Shown here: piece after piece, positions 63,609 through 64,000 of the stretch | Position numbering within the stretch: the first letter of the stretch is position 1 | How the letters are laid out: every line of letters begins with the position of its first letter | DNA from: Rhizaria sp. SCN 62-66 | Taxonomy: Eukaryota > Rhizaria, unplaced | Assembly: GCA_001724265.1 (NCBI GenBank) | Contig: MEDY01000057.1 | Location: 38,593-102,592, forward strand | Direction: 5' to 3' | DNA length: 64,000 nucleotides | Position numbers and translations under genes: made by a program | Notes under the pieces: generated by a model | Databases searched by the model: none | Told to the model about the DNA's origin: nothing | What the model saw: only the letters and a program-made list of their open reading frames with translations

Positions 63609-64000
63609 CGAAATTCAACTAAATACACACATTTAGCAAAAACGCCCGCTCAAACACAGCAACCAGCTTCATATGATGACATGAAGCGAACAGAGAGAGA
63701 TTAGAATATTGCGAAGTGATGGTGAATGAAAGGAATGTCTGAAAGTGTCGGTATCACCATACACACAAGTTTTTGAAAGAAGGCATAAGGATATCACGTA
63801 GGGTAACACAAATAGATTGCTTTATACTGGTTGCACGGTCGAAAACGGTGGTTGTGCGCAAAAACACGGCAAGGAAAATTGCCCTCAAGGGTCCCTGTTG
63901 TCTCACACGGGGGTCGCGAATTGGGCCGTTTGCCTCTCCCACCCCACATGTTTGTGATGTTGAGGCACCCCCCATCCCCAATAAACATCCCTAGATTACC
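63609..64000. other. 5' flank of gene C and window end
   Basis: These 392 bases hold the presumed promoter of gene C. The last 200 or so bases have higher GC and overlapping open frames on both strands, but nothing recognisable. Confidence 0.45.

Noticed and set aside
63773-63994. Overlapping open frames on both strands at the window end
   Set aside because: Neither has recognisable features; overlapping frames on opposite strands argue for chance.

Overview
The window is nuclear DNA from a unicellular eukaryote. Genes are very GC-rich, alanine-rich and mostly intronless, and they sit in AT-rich spacers. The few introns are short and GT-AG. There are no ribosome-binding sites, operons or CRISPR arrays. 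I cannot name the species from the sequence.

The main observation is a probable variant nuclear genetic code. Nine in-frame TAG codons interrupt four otherwise intact genes: one in the second giant gene and two, five and one in three paralogous genes called A, B and C here. Homology runs straight through the breaks. The same genes contain no internal TAA, TGA or frameshift, and all nine CDS ends in the window use TAA or TGA. UAG is best read as a sense codon, most likely glutamine.

Layout: (1) 1-2874 (+), the 3' part of an unidentified Ala-rich gene with two introns. (2) 3587-10573 (-), a 2328-residue coiled-coil and low-complexity protein. (3) 11963-13543 (-), an ARM/HEAT-like helical protein, divergent from (4). 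(4) 14048-32695 (+), G1, a 6215-residue giant of the DUF3638/DUF3645 helicase-like family. (5) 32831-35509 (-), gene A, convergent with G1. (6) 36356-55597 (+), G2, a second giant of about 6413 residues, divergent from A and with one internal TAG. (7) 55876-58362 (-), gene B, convergent with G2, five internal TAGs. (8) 59570-60198 (-), an ADF/cofilin gene with one intron. (9) 60951-63608 (-), gene C, one internal TAG.

G1 and G2 are paralogs. Each carries a P-loop, a DEVD-type acidic motif, an SGTPSD motif, an HTVGID motif and an RMRG motif. Each also has an N-terminal block that looks like a degenerate or putative cysteine-peptidase module, and EF-hand-like loops near the C-terminal part. Genes A, B and C are full-length paralogs (about 830-890 residues) with a helical N-terminal two thirds and a conserved C-terminal module I do not recognise. 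A giant followed by a convergent A-type gene occurs twice, which suggests block duplication and perhaps a functional link. No function is known from the sequence alone.
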